Origin: Tanypteryx hageni
Taxonomy: Eukaryota > Arthropoda > Insecta > Odonata > Petaluridae
Length of the DNA: 64,000 bases
Assembly (NCBI GenBank): GCA_028673005.1
Contig: CM054116.1
Coordinates: 129,681,547 to 129,745,546 of the forward strand
Reading direction: 5' to 3'
Of the stretch, positions 48,801-56,236 are shown piece after piece. Made by a program: the position numbers and the translations under genes. How positions within the stretch are numbered: position 1 is the stretch's first letter; the number at the start of each line of letters is the position of its first letter. The notes beneath the pieces are model-generated. The model did no database searches and was not told where the DNA came from. It worked only from the letters and a program-made list of their open reading frames with translations.

Positions 48801-49372
48801 TTTTAGATTTATCTAAAATTTTAATGTATGATTTTCATTACAACGTAATGAAGTCCATGTATGATAAAGAAAATCTAAAATTGTTGTATATGGATACAGA
48901 TTCATTTATTTACGAGGTAAAAACGGATGATTTTTATGAAGACTTGATAAAAAATATTTCTTTCTTTGATACTTCAGACTATCCAACTGATCACAAATGT
49001 TATTCTTTGGCAAATAAGAAAGTGTTGGGTAAATTTAAAGATGAAGCCTGTGCAAAATCAATCTCTGAATTTGTAGGATTGAGAGCAAAGATGTATTCCA
49101 TTATCATCGACGGTGAGGAAAAAAAGCGTGCCAAAGGCGTTAAAAAATGCGCCGTTAACAGTAAAATAAAATTCAAAGATTATTTGGACTGTTTGAATGA
49201 AAGTAAAGAAAAAATGACATCATTTAGACAGATAAGATCTAAAAAACATGAGTTATATTCTGTAGAAGTGAAGAAACTATCGTTATCACCTTTTGATGAC
49301 AAGAGGTACATTTTATGTGATGGAATCAATACATTAGCTCATGGTCATTACTTAACTCCGAATGACGAATGA
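45851..49372 (+). CDS. polB: Protein-primed DNA polymerase B
   Basis: A 1,173-aa polymerase that copies the linear element from its ends. The N-terminal region (1-370) contains DNNCFRYSIL with Cys201, and His291, an arrangement like an OTU/papain-type domain, followed by a C2H2-like finger from Cys316. Exonuclease: Exo I ADIE (D378/E380), Exo II NLSGYDSHF (D531), Exo III from 670 (DIYLTGDVVGLVD). Between Exo I and II lies an endonuclease VII-like zinc module (CADCHIC 473-479, DHCHLSGEFRGAVHRIC 494-510). Palm: motif A IDANNLYG (D772), motif B KLMNNSVFG (914-922), motif C YMDTDS (D1015/D1017). All catalytic residues are present and the length is usual for Polintons. It converges with the integrase gene, whose end lies 304 bp away. 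Confidence 0.95.
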   Translation: MEKHWKKRKLSEYLDSYTNSPIVGNDLESERDTSVIGDKKRRVEEDEVEVAFNGSLRTYKFSNIKDCKSVETFLENKRIYLVDKIRKNLIVDKTLKFNIFLECNFVNIAGEEQKRAFKTKNVAVYMDSNVGEMVDSALKKITCEMEESGTKKSGWMLNEIVHILLRINVFKPLRGRKYINLPNCIASTRACVNVQNLDNNCFRYSILGKLVTIHHPERVSSYRNITHSYDFDCINFPTPLNQIKLFERRNNISINVFGIDNDSNVYPLKVVDEELVDHRDLLLLTEGNEIHYVWIKNFNRLISRQLIKSKRSISICKRCFNYYTGNDREIRLRNHLELCKFNHPTRIVLPEIKDGKVPHIEFKNYQNKLRVPFVIYADIESILLPIQGCPGDPTSSHTSSYQKHEAMSFCVYVKSSFAADIIPQKPYIYRGVDAAYKLVEYLAYLANKISDIYARKIGMIELTSIQEENYKNCADCHICGGKIEENSKNYKVKDHCHLSGEFRGAVHRICNLNFKNPNFIPVYIHNLSGYDSHFIIKELGNIPGRIGVIPNTEERYISFIKYIGNIQLRFVDTYRFMPYSLEYLMSILPASKFVETSKHFHGEQFKLITKKGVFPYDFIDCFEKLELPFLPPMDSFVNKLNETELSISDYEHAKKVWETFNVKNLGEYSDIYLTGDVVGLVDVFENFRSECLQSYGLDPSYYFTSPGLAWEAALKHSKAKLDLLTDYDMIIMIERGIRGGLAQCVKRYSKANNKYMNEYNPREESSYIAYIDANNLYGYSMCKTMPYSGFRWVDPKDIGDIEEIDDEGTVGYLLDVDLEYPSYLHDQHNEFPLLPENDNPPGSDQKKLLTTLFNKKRYVIHISLLKQALQLGLKLKNIKRIIEFQQSNWLESYILNNTEKRKLATNDFEKEFFKLMNNSVFGKSMENVRKRINIELICDMKRLQKVIAKSNFLDRTIYSENLVAVHMAKEKIVFDKPIYVGMAILDLSKILMYDFHYNVMKSMYDKENLKLLYMDTDSFIYEVKTDDFYEDLIKNISFFDTSDYPTDHKCYSLANKKVLGKFKDEACAKSISEFVGLRAKMYSIIIDGEEKKRAKGVKKCAVNSKIKFKDYLDCLNESKEKMTSFRQIRSKKHELYSVEVKKLSLSPFDDKRYILCDGINTLAHGHYLTPNDE

Positions 49373-49676
49373 AAATAATTTTTTTTTCTATTTAGTTTTT
49401 AGTATTGATATTTCTGTACTTTTTAAGTGAAATGTGCGTGCAATTGAAATATTTTTTTTTTCTATTTAGTTTTTAGTATTGATATTTCTGTACTTTTTAT
49501 GTGTTGTGTGTGCGCAATTGAAATAATTTTTTTCTATTTAGTTTTTAGTATTGATATTTCTGTACTTTTTATGTGAAATGTGTGCGCAATTGAATTGCGC
49601 TTTATTCTATTGGTGATGGAAAATTATTTCCTAAATTGGAATAAAAACAATTGAATATGAAACATAAATCTTTTAT
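49373..49676 (+). repeat. Three ~73-bp tandem repeats between convergent genes
   Basis: TTCTATTTAGTTTTTAGTATTGATATTTCTG occurs three times in shortened form (TTTTTAGTATTGATATTTC at about 49396, 49469 and 49541), each unit ending GCAATTGAA. It occupies the whole 3' region of PolB. AATAAA near 49640 serves one strand and TTTATT near 49672 the other. Likely 3'-UTR/terminator DNA. Confidence 0.8.
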
Positions 49677-50603
49677 TTATTTCAACATTTGATTTACATC
49701 TTCCCATGTGTTATAACAATTGTCGAATCCCAACCATTTAACGTACGCCTTATCACCACGTCTCTTCAAAATCTTTTCCACTAAGTAAACATCCTGGAAC
49801 TTTGTTTTCTGCAATTCCTCTTGATAAAAGCCGCCTTTAATAGGTTGATTATTTTGGTCTCTGAGAATATAAGTTGGTGGAACCGTATTTTTTACTTCCT
49901 CTATGACAAATATCTCTGTAGACCAAGAAGGCGTAAAACCTTTTTCAAATATTGCCTTGCTTTTTGATATGCGTACATTGTCCCCTTCACTAAATTTGAC
50001 CTTTTTAGCGCCTTTTCTTATTTTCCTTTGATAAATTCTTGATAATATATCCTTTTCATTCTCCTTAGTGACATCAGCAGGTTTCATCTTGATCGTTCTA
50101 TGTACCCTATTATTATACTCTTGAACTAAAATAGGTAATATTGTTAACCATTTGTGGTTACCTTGTAAACTAAATCGTTTCCACATTTCAGTTTTAAGAG
50201 TACGGTTCCATCGTTCTACTATTGAAGCTTTCATTGTGCTAAATGTGCTGTAATGGTTAATTCCATGTTTTTTCATCAAACCAATGAATTTATTGTTGTA
50301 AAACTCTTTCCCTTGATCAGTTTGAATATTTCTCGGTTTCCTTTGTTTGAGAATCATCTTCACAGCCCGCGAGACATCTTCTGAGGTTTTTCGTTTCACA
50401 GGAACAGCCCAAGCGTATTTTGATAAGGCATCTATCATGGTTAATAGGTATTTGTATCCACGATTTTCACTTGAATAAGGAAGCATTTCTACCAAATCAG
50501 CTTGCCATAAGTCGTCCAAACCTTTTATCAGAACTTTTCTTCGTTCATAATTCTTCCTCGCTGGTTTGTGAAGTTCATTGACAATTCCACGTCTGATATC
50601 CAT
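49677..50603 (-). CDS. int: Retroviral-type integrase with chromodomain
   Basis: Inserts the element into host DNA. From the ATG at 50603 the protein has 308 aa; a GTG six bases upstream is an unlikely start. The catalytic triad is visible: D36 (WQADLVEM), D96 (NIQTDQGKEF) and E130 (SIVERWNRTLK), with 33 residues between the last two. An SH3-like region follows, and a C-terminal chromodomain at about 268-305 (VEKILKRRGDKAYVKW, TWEDV) may bind modified histones. The N-terminal zinc-binding/IYYDP-type region of many Polinton integrases is missing from the ATG version. The frame stays open upstream to 50672 and overlaps the next gene, so a longer product through splicing is possible. Confidence 0.93.
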   Translation of the reverse strand: MDIRRGIVNELHKPARKNYERRKVLIKGLDDLWQADLVEMLPYSSENRGYKYLLTMIDALSKYAWAVPVKRKTSEDVSRAVKMILKQRKPRNIQTDQGKEFYNNKFIGLMKKHGINHYSTFSTMKASIVERWNRTLKTEMWKRFSLQGNHKWLTILPILVQEYNNRVHRTIKMKPADVTKENEKDILSRIYQRKIRKGAKKVKFSEGDNVRISKSKAIFEKGFTPSWSTEIFVIEEVKNTVPPTYILRDQNNQPIKGGFYQEELQKTKFQDVYLVEKILKRRGDKAYVKWLGFDNCYNTWEDVNQMLK

Positions 50604-50658
50604 CTTCACGTCTAGGTTGACTGCATAATTATTCCGTGACCGTTGAAATGTTCCTCTA

Positions 50659-51417
50659 TTAATACTGACGTTTTAAAAGCAATCTCCTCAAATAACCCAA
50701 ATTGACAACGTCTGTTTCTTCCACAGGATCTCTCACATTAGTCAGAGCATGTCCGCGTGCATCAAATTTATTCTTATTTAGCGTGATAGTGTTATTTGCA
50801 ACATGATTTAGATGAACTGTTGAGCTTTCAAGCAAAGTCTTAAAATTAACAGCGTCACTTTCATCTTGAGGGTTTGATACGTTTGTTATCCGATGACTTT
50901 TCACATCTATCACACCGCTATCCATGATAACAGCATTCTGTAATTTTGTAAGCAAGGTCTTATAATTAACTGCATCATATTCATCCTGAGGATCATTCAA
51001 ATCCATTATTCGGGTTTTCTTTGCACTCGTAGTGTCTTTTGCTATTGTTATAGCATTTTGAAGCAAAAAACGTTTATTTACTACATCACCCTCATCTATT
51101 GGTTCTTTCGCACTTACGATTCTTCGTCCACCTGCTGAAATATAATGTCTCGTCGCTCCTGGTATTCGAAAGTCCACGTACTCTTTTGAGACAGCATCTC
51201 TAGGTTGAAGAGATTTGCCTATATTAGATATGCGACGATTGTCAGCATTTATTTGATGTTCAGTCAATGAAAGTGTGTTATCTCTCAAATATCCTTTTGT
51301 GACAGCATCATTGGTGTCTATAGGAGAAGCTAAATTTGTTAAACGATTTCCTAGCATATCATACGAATCCATCCTCCTTCTTCTCCTCAAAGAACGTCCA
51401 AACTTATCCACAGGCAT
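50659..51417 (-). CDS. Six-repeat fibre-like protein
   Basis: A 252-aa protein with an N-terminal basic run (RRRRR, residues 11-15). Six repeats start at residues 24, 61, 98, 135, 175 and 213, spaced 37-40 aa apart. Each follows a pattern like RITNVSNPQDESDAVNFKTL: a beta strand, a turn, and then D-A/V-V-x-x-x-x-L. The same type of repeat builds trimeric tail-fibre shafts in phages such as the T4 family, where strands intertwine. The simplest inference is a virion surface fibre or spike attached at the penton; an adenovirus-like fibre role is possible. It lies in the minus-strand block between integrase and the conserved Polinton protein. No signal peptide is seen. Confidence 0.7.
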   Translation of the reverse strand: MPVDKFGRSLRRRRRMDSYDMLGNRLTNLASPIDTNDAVTKGYLRDNTLSLTEHQINADNRRISNIGKSLQPRDAVSKEYVDFRIPGATRHYISAGGRRIVSAKEPIDEGDVVNKRFLLQNAITIAKDTTSAKKTRIMDLNDPQDEYDAVNYKTLLTKLQNAVIMDSGVIDVKSHRITNVSNPQDESDAVNFKTLLESSTVHLNHVANNTITLNKNKFDARGHALTNVRDPVEETDVVNLGYLRRLLLKRQY

Positions 51418-51451
51418 TATTTTACTGCGAAAGTAAAATCGCTATCATATC

Positions 51452-52228
51452 TTATATAATGATATCGCTATCTCTAAGCTCTTCTATGATGGCGACAATT
51501 TCATTGTCGTGACCTGAATGCCCCGAAGCCTTAGATGAAAGAATTAATTTAAGTCTGTCCACAAGTTCATTCGGGTCATCCCAATACTCAATGATAGGTT
51601 GTGAAACATCCATCCCTCGGCCTGCTGTAGAATTGGGAAACAATTTAGATATAATTTTTACGTACTTAGATCCTCGATTACTGTTTATCTTCTCCCGACT
51701 ATTATATCCTCGTTTATGAGCATTGGTATCTATTAATATTTGACGATAATTTTCCATATCCTTAGGCTTAACTTCATCCATTTTTGGTTTCGTCATAAAT
51801 AAAAGCTCAAGCAGTCCCGGTGTCTCAACATAAGTCTTATCTCTCACGATGAGGTTTTCATCATCCATTTCAACAGGTGAATCTCCAATAAACCAATCAG
51901 TTCCGCTATATCTGACTCCAAAAGTACGATCTAATCTCTTATCATTGCTCATAACCAATTTAATGTAATTACTAAAAAGAGTTTTGTCTGGAGATTTTTC
52001 ATCGGACTGTTTATTTACAGTAGGTTTGGAGATATTTTGAGATTTGGTTTGTCGCACGAGGTCATTTAAAGGATCAACAATTGGTTTAAATGACTGTGAT
52101 AAAAAATCTTGTTCTGATCTCTGCGCTCTTTTTAAATTATTGTATTTCTCTCGGATATTATCACTTCTTTTAATGATTTCACGAGTCAGATCCTCTTCAG
52201 CTTTTCTCTTTCTTTTATCTTGAAACAT
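51452..52228 (-). CDS. Conserved Polinton/adintovirus protein of unknown role
   Basis: A 258-aa protein, ATG at 52228. The N-terminal third is a charged, probably coiled region (KRKRKAEEDLTREIIKR). The centre carries the pattern FGVRYSGTDWFIGDSPVEM, then TPGLLELLFMTKPK and QILIDTNAHKRGY, and a basic RGSKYVKII segment. I associate this order with a protein found next to the ATPase in many animal Polintons. Its biochemical role is not known to me. Its location between ATPase and the fibre-like gene, all read leftward with gaps of 34 bp each, suggests a structural or packaging role. Confidence 0.75.
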   Translation of the reverse strand: MFQDKRKRKAEEDLTREIIKRSDNIREKYNNLKRAQRSEQDFLSQSFKPIVDPLNDLVRQTKSQNISKPTVNKQSDEKSPDKTLFSNYIKLVMSNDKRLDRTFGVRYSGTDWFIGDSPVEMDDENLIVRDKTYVETPGLLELLFMTKPKMDEVKPKDMENYRQILIDTNAHKRGYNSREKINSNRGSKYVKIISKLFPNSTAGRGMDVSQPIIEYWDDPNELVDRLKLILSSKASGHSGHDNEIVAIIEELRDSDIII

Positions 52229-52262
52229 ATCGGTTTAATTACCCTGTAAACACTGAATGAAC

Positions 52263-52958
52263 CTATGAAATGTTATGTGGTTTTATAAAAGAATCAAACA
52301 TTTTTCTATAGCGTCCCTTATTAATATCACATTCTTTATCTATTACCATAAAGCCATATTTATCCCTCCAACACTCCATGCATATGTTCTTAAATTGCGC
52401 AAAGGTCATATCCGTATTTACATGATCATCATAAATATGCTTGAGATTTAATTCATCCTGCTTAAAAAGTATAATCAAATTTACATTATCCCGTATCAAT
52501 TGCTTCGGAACTTTTGAATAAGTCTGAGCAAGATAAAAACAATCAATCATCTTGTGCCGACCACTGCTAAAATATATTCTCATATTATCTTGCTTTTCAC
52601 AAGAAATGTCATCAAATATAAATACAGAGTGCGGTCTTACATCATCTATATTTACAACTCCTTTGTTGTCTTTGAAAAAGAAGTGTCCAATTTCAGGAAC
52701 TAAGGAAAGAATATTTTGCAGAAATAAATATTTTGGTTGATTCAACGACTTACTGTATAAATACACGTTTTCATACTTTAGCCCATTTGTCTCTGTGAGA
52801 AGATTAATTATTACATTTGTTTTACCAGAATTAGATGGACCGCAAACAATGCAGCGGATACTTTCAGGAAGCAAGGGACCATGCCTCTCGCGCGGTTTAC
52901 ATTCATCAAACGAGAATGTACCTATCGGGAGCTTTTCGCACTGTTCCTCTACCTCCAT
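52263..52958 (-). CDS. Packaging ATPase (A32/FtsK-HerA-like)
   Basis: A 231-aa motor expected to pump element DNA into capsids. Walker A is GPSNSGKT at residues 40-47 and Walker B is VFIFDD at 112-117. A sensor-like polar segment (YFSSGRH) and LAQTYSKVPKQLI follow, the usual order in the A32-like family of Polintons, virophages and large DNA viruses. Length is normal. It is divergent from the capsid operon; the 65-bp gap must hold both start regions. All expected ATPase residues are visible. Confidence 0.93.
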   Translation of the reverse strand: MEVEEQCEKLPIGTFSFDECKPRERHGPLLPESIRCIVCGPSNSGKTNVIINLLTETNGLKYENVYLYSKSLNQPKYLFLQNILSLVPEIGHFFFKDNKGVVNIDDVRPHSVFIFDDISCEKQDNMRIYFSSGRHKMIDCFYLAQTYSKVPKQLIRDNVNLIILFKQDELNLKHIYDDHVNTDMTFAQFKNICMECWRDKYGFMVIDKECDINKGRYRKMFDSFIKPHNIS

Positions 52959-53023
52959 TATAATGATATTCTTTCCACCGTGAGTTTAAATAAATAGCAA
53001 AACAAACTTTCTACCACATTAGT
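52959..53023. promoter_or_regulatory. Divergent late promoter region
   Basis: 65 bp between the ATPase ATG (minus) and the PLA2-gene ATG (plus). TTTAAATAAATAG at about 52985 could act as a TATA-like element for the plus strand. Confidence 0.4.
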
Positions 53024-53791
53024 ATGAGTCGGTACGCATCTGGAAAAGGACTGGTGAATAGTGTCATTAATAAGTTACCATTTGAGCTTCATTTACCAGG
53101 GTACCAATTCTGTGGTCCAGGGACGAAATTAAAACAACGTCTTGCAAGAGGAGATCAAGGTATAAATCCACTAGATGCTTATTGTAAACAACACGACATA
53201 GCATACTCTAAATCTAAAGATTTATCTGATAGACATAAAGCCGACCTCGATCTAGCCGAAAAGGCTTGGCAACGTGTAAAATCAAAAGACGCGAGTTTAG
53301 GTGAAAAGATATCTGCAGGTATAGTTACGAATATAATGAAAGCAAAAGTGAAGGTGGGTAGTGGAACTAGAAAGTCTAACTGTTTTAGAAATATCATGCG
53401 GAGAGCTCGAGTAGCAATGAAAAACTTGAAAAATAAAAACCTCAATCAGGCTGCTAAATTAACACTTAATGTTATTCGAAGGGATGTGAAAAAGAAAAGG
53501 AGTAAATATACTACGCCTAGAGTTATACCAATTCCAAAGACTGGAGGAATTATCCCACTAATACCTTTATTTGCAGGGTTGTCAGCATTAGGTGGTTTGG
53601 CAGGTGGTGCATCAGGTATAATAAAAGCTGCTTCTGAGGCAAATGCCGCAAAAAAGAGATTGGAAGAATCGAAAAGACATAATGCTAGAATGGAAGCAAT
53701 AGCGTTGCGTGGGAAAGGGCTCTATATGAAACCATATAAGAAGGGATTAGGCTTATACATTTCACCACCGAATAAAAAAAAAAACTTTTAA
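53024..53791 (+). CDS. Phospholipase A2 / minor-capsid fusion protein
   Basis: A 255-aa virion-associated protein. Residues about 23-85 form a parvovirus-type PLA2 module: calcium loop QFCGPGTKL, the catalytic CKQHDIAY with His57-Asp58, and a following helix (KADLDLAEKAWQRV). A basic linker comes next. The C-terminal part has a small-residue hydrophobic segment (LIPLFAGLSALGGLAGGASG, about residues 178-197), a helix, and KGLYMKPYKKGLGLY, resembling adenovirus-type minor core/membrane-active proteins. Known parvoviral PLA2 helps particles breach endosomes; the same role is inferred here. The 3' end is an A-run (A AAA AAC in frame) directly before TTT TAA, with the protease frame open at -1. 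Confidence 0.88.
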   Translation: MSRYASGKGLVNSVINKLPFELHLPGYQFCGPGTKLKQRLARGDQGINPLDAYCKQHDIAYSKSKDLSDRHKADLDLAEKAWQRVKSKDASLGEKISAGIVTNIMKAKVKVGSGTRKSNCFRNIMRRARVAMKNLKNKNLNQAAKLTLNVIRRDVKKKRSKYTTPRVIPIPKTGGIIPLIPLFAGLSALGGLAGGASGIIKAASEANAAKKRLEESKRHNARMEAIALRGKGLYMKPYKKGLGLYISPPNKKKNF

Positions 53792-53835
53792 GTAGGTTAC
53801 CTAAGAGAGCGCTCTCCAATTTTGATCTACTTCAC
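53776..53835 (+). promoter_or_regulatory. Possible -1 ribosomal frameshift signal
   Basis: In the PLA2 frame, A AAA AAC at 53779-53785 is a canonical slippery heptamer, two codons before the stop. Four nucleotides on, 53790-53799 can pair with 53823-53832 (10 bp including two G-U), and the loop contains the palindrome GAGAGCGCTCTC. The protease frame is -1 and is open from 53776. Confidence 0.45.
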
Positions 53836-54171
53836 TATGTTAAGAAGTTAAATATTCCAAATTTTCGAGGCGTATTTATGAGAGACGGATTGCCTTTACG
53901 ATCGCCGTGGTCTAATGAGAGTGGTATTGTAAATTTGGATGACTCTGATGGGGCGGGAACACATTGGGTGTGTTACAGAAAAACGGGCAAACATGTTGAT
54001 TACTTTGACAGTTTTGGAAATCTTCCACCACCTACAGAACTCCTAAATTATTTTAAAAATAGCACGATTCATTATAACAGAGATAGATATCAGAAAACAA
54101 AAGCTGTAAATTGCGGTCATTTATGTTTAAAATTTTTGAATAAAGATGCAAACATCTGGAATTGTAATTAG
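53776..54171 (+). CDS. Adenain-like cysteine protease
   Basis: A maturation protease of the adenain (C5/Ulp1-like) fold that should cleave capsid precursors. Counting from the ATG at 53878, the triad is His29 (GTHWVCY), Asp44 (VDYFDSFG) and Cys79 (VNCGHLC), with Gln72 for the oxyanion hole. The family's N-terminal segment (here LSNFDLLHYVKK, then IPNFRGVF) is encoded upstream of that ATG in a frame open from 53776 with no ATG. The full protein therefore needs a non-AUG start, splicing, or -1 frameshifting from the PLA2 gene. The ATG-only product lacks about 20-25 conserved residues. It ends 2 bp before the penton ATG. Confidence 0.88.
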   Translation, partial: KKKLLSRLPKRALSNFDLLHYVKKLNIPNFRGVFMRDGLPLRSPWSNESGIVNLDDSDGAGTHWVCYRKTGKHVDYFDSFGNLPPPTELLNYFKNSTIHYNRDRYQKTKAVNCGHLCLKFLNKDANIWNCN

Positions 54172-54173
54172 TC

Positions 54174-54857
54174 ATGTCTTGGACGTTAACGTTTACGGGT
54201 AAAACATCCACTCTTAATGCTGATTATTTTCCCGAGATCACCTTGGATGCTGATAAAAATTATAGCATAGGATGTGTGAGTTTAGAAACTTATTATACAA
54301 TACCTAACGTGTTCGATGGGAACAATATCTTCCACTATGGAAGCGGAAATTCTGTGGTAATACCAACAGGAACATATGAAATTGATGATTTAAACGAATA
54401 TTTACAAAGTGTTTTAGGAAAAGATGCAATAAAGATCGAAGCAAATAATAATACTTTACGTTCAGCATTGACTTGTAACTTTGAGGTGGATTTTACTAAA
54501 CATGGTTCGATAGCATCACTTCTCGGATTTGCGAAGAGAAAATTGGAAGCAAAAGTAAGACACATATCAGACAATATTGTAGACGTTTTTCACGTAAATG
54601 ACATTCTTATCGAATGTAACATTGTAGAAGGTTCGTATAAAAACGGTGAGAATGTGCATATATTACATCAGTTTTTTCCTGAAGTTCCACCGGGGTATAA
54701 AATAATAGAAAGACCTAGTGAGATAATTTATTTGCCTGTGAATACCAGAACGATAAACAACATCACTCTCAGATTGTTAGATCAAAACGGAAATCCAGTA
54801 GACTTCCGCAACGAAACTATTACAATTAGATTACATTTAAAGGAAAATGGGTCTTGA
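54174..54857 (+). CDS. Penton / minor capsid protein
   Basis: A 227-aa single jelly-roll protein expected to form the fivefold vertices. It begins SWTLTFTGKTSTLNADYFPE and continues with alternating beta segments (YSIGCVSLETYYTIPNV, GTYEIDDLNEYLQ). The C-terminus reads YLPVNTRTINNITLRLLDQN, then IRLHLKENGS. This beta-rich pattern is known from the Polinton minor capsid protein. Its place between the protease and the major capsid gene is the usual order. The last 11 bases overlap the ATG of the next small ORF, implying tightly linked translation. No break is seen. Confidence 0.88.
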   Translation: MSWTLTFTGKTSTLNADYFPEITLDADKNYSIGCVSLETYYTIPNVFDGNNIFHYGSGNSVVIPTGTYEIDDLNEYLQSVLGKDAIKIEANNNTLRSALTCNFEVDFTKHGSIASLLGFAKRKLEAKVRHISDNIVDVFHVNDILIECNIVEGSYKNGENVHILHQFFPEVPPGYKIIERPSEIIYLPVNTRTINNITLRLLDQNGNPVDFRNETITIRLHLKENGS

Positions 54858-54996
54858 TTTTACTCGAAATCCTTATAATCGCGGTGCGGCGATGAGATGG
54901 ATTAGTACACCACGTACTGCTAAACCGTTATCATCTAATAACATACAGTTTCTAGAATCTCTCGGGTTCCGTCTGCATCCGAAATGGATATATTAA
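54847..54996 (+). CDS. Small overlapping ORF between penton and MCP, 49 aa
   Basis: The ATG lies within the penton 3' end (11-bp overlap) and the stop lies 10 bp inside the major capsid ORF, so the three frames interlock. The product is basic and compact: DFTRNPYNRGAAMRW near the start and NIQFLESLGFRLH near the end. I have an impression of similar short ORFs before the capsid gene in animal Polintons, but cannot confirm it here. It may be a small cement or core protein. The tight overlap and sensible composition support a real gene. Confidence 0.6.
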   Translation: MGLDFTRNPYNRGAAMRWISTPRTAKPLSSNNIQFLESLGFRLHPKWIY

Positions 54997-56195
54997 ATAT
55001 AGACTCCAGTGCGCGTTATGATGAATCAATAACTTCCATCGAGTACCATACTCATCATCCTTACACACAATCAAAGTTCGATTACAATGATGAAATTCGT
55101 ATGGTAGTTCAAAATCAATCTGATTTTATTCTTCCAAGTCAAAGTCACATCTATATAGAAGGTCATATTACTAATGAAGATGGATCCGGTATAGCATCAA
55201 CCACCACGCTTGTAAATAATGCTTTCTATCATCTTTTTTCTGAGGCTCGTTATTGTTTAAATGGTGCTGAAATAGACAGCGTGAGAAATCCAGGAGTTAC
55301 CTGCACTCTCAAGGGTTATGTTTCACTAACAGATAGTACATCGAAAGGATTACTAAATGCAGGATGGGTAATCCCCGGAAAGTCGAGCGAGGTATTGGAA
55401 GATGGGAATTTTAACGTTTGTATCCCGCTGAATACAATGTTTGGGTTAATGGAAGATAATGATAAGATTTTTATCAACGGAAATCATGAACTCATTTTAA
55501 TCAGAGCACGCACTGATGATAACTGCTACGTATCTACCAATAATGTGAAAGCTAAAATTACAATTGATAAAATTTGTTGGAGAATTCCATATGTTACAGT
55601 ATCCGATAAGCAGAAATTACTTTTACTCAAACGTATTGATCAAAATAAACCTATTCAGATAACGTATCGACGCTGGAAACTTTCATCCTACCCAGAATTA
55701 CCGAGAAGTGAAAAACAGACTTGGGTCGTAAAGACAACCTCTCAGTTTGGTAAACCTCGTTATGTTATATTCGCATTTCAAACATCACGGAATAATATTG
55801 TACAGCGGGATAGCAGTGTTTTCGACCACTGTAATTTAAGAGGCATTCAAGTTTTTCTCAATAATAAAAGTTTCCCCTACGATGTATTAGATTTAAATTT
55901 TAGCAAGGGGCAGATAGCTGAGCTTTACAATATGTACGCAAAATTTCAGAAATCATATTATGGAAATGAACCAAAACCTTTGTTGTCACGTGATCAATTC
56001 GTTAATATCGCACCTATCGCAGTCATTGATTGTTCGAAGCAAGATGAATCAATCACTTCAGGTGCTGTAGACGTTAGAGTAGACTTCGAATCAGAAACAA
56101 ATTTCCTATCTAGAACTAGCGCTCATTGCTTAGTGATCAGTGATGAGTCATTTTGGTATGATCCGCTGACTGGCTCAGTGAAATTTGCAGGATGA
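54984..56195 (+). CDS. mcp: Double jelly-roll major capsid protein
   Basis: A 403-aa hexon-like protein that would form the shell as pseudo-hexameric trimers. The N-terminus has the family-type opening (YTQSKFDYNDEIRMVVQNQS, then DFILPSQSHIYIEG). Beta-rich blocks continue, including NNAFYHLFSEARYCLNGAEI and the region after TYRRWKLSSYPELPRSEKQ, and the end is SFWYDPLTGSVKF. The length is at the short side for Polinton capsids, but no internal deletion is obvious. The start at 54984 overlaps the small upstream ORF. It is followed 41 bp later by the BIR gene on the same strand. Confidence 0.9.
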   Translation: MDILNIDSSARYDESITSIEYHTHHPYTQSKFDYNDEIRMVVQNQSDFILPSQSHIYIEGHITNEDGSGIASTTTLVNNAFYHLFSEARYCLNGAEIDSVRNPGVTCTLKGYVSLTDSTSKGLLNAGWVIPGKSSEVLEDGNFNVCIPLNTMFGLMEDNDKIFINGNHELILIRARTDDNCYVSTNNVKAKITIDKICWRIPYVTVSDKQKLLLLKRIDQNKPIQITYRRWKLSSYPELPRSEKQTWVVKTTSQFGKPRYVIFAFQTSRNNIVQRDSSVFDHCNLRGIQVFLNNKSFPYDVLDLNFSKGQIAELYNMYAKFQKSYYGNEPKPLLSRDQFVNIAPIAVIDCSKQDESITSGAVDVRVDFESETNFLSRTSAHCLVISDESFWYDPLTGSVKFAG

Positions 56196-56236
56196 TAAAT
56201 ATAGTGCGATGATACTTTCCACCATCAGTAGCAAAC

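Noticed and set aside
49378..49600. CRISPR-like repeat array
   Set aside because: Only three adjacent units without distinct spacers, in a eukaryotic mobile element.
53878..54171. ATG-only protease as the complete gene
   Set aside because: Conserved family N-terminal residues lie upstream in the same open frame, so the ATG product alone is probably incomplete.
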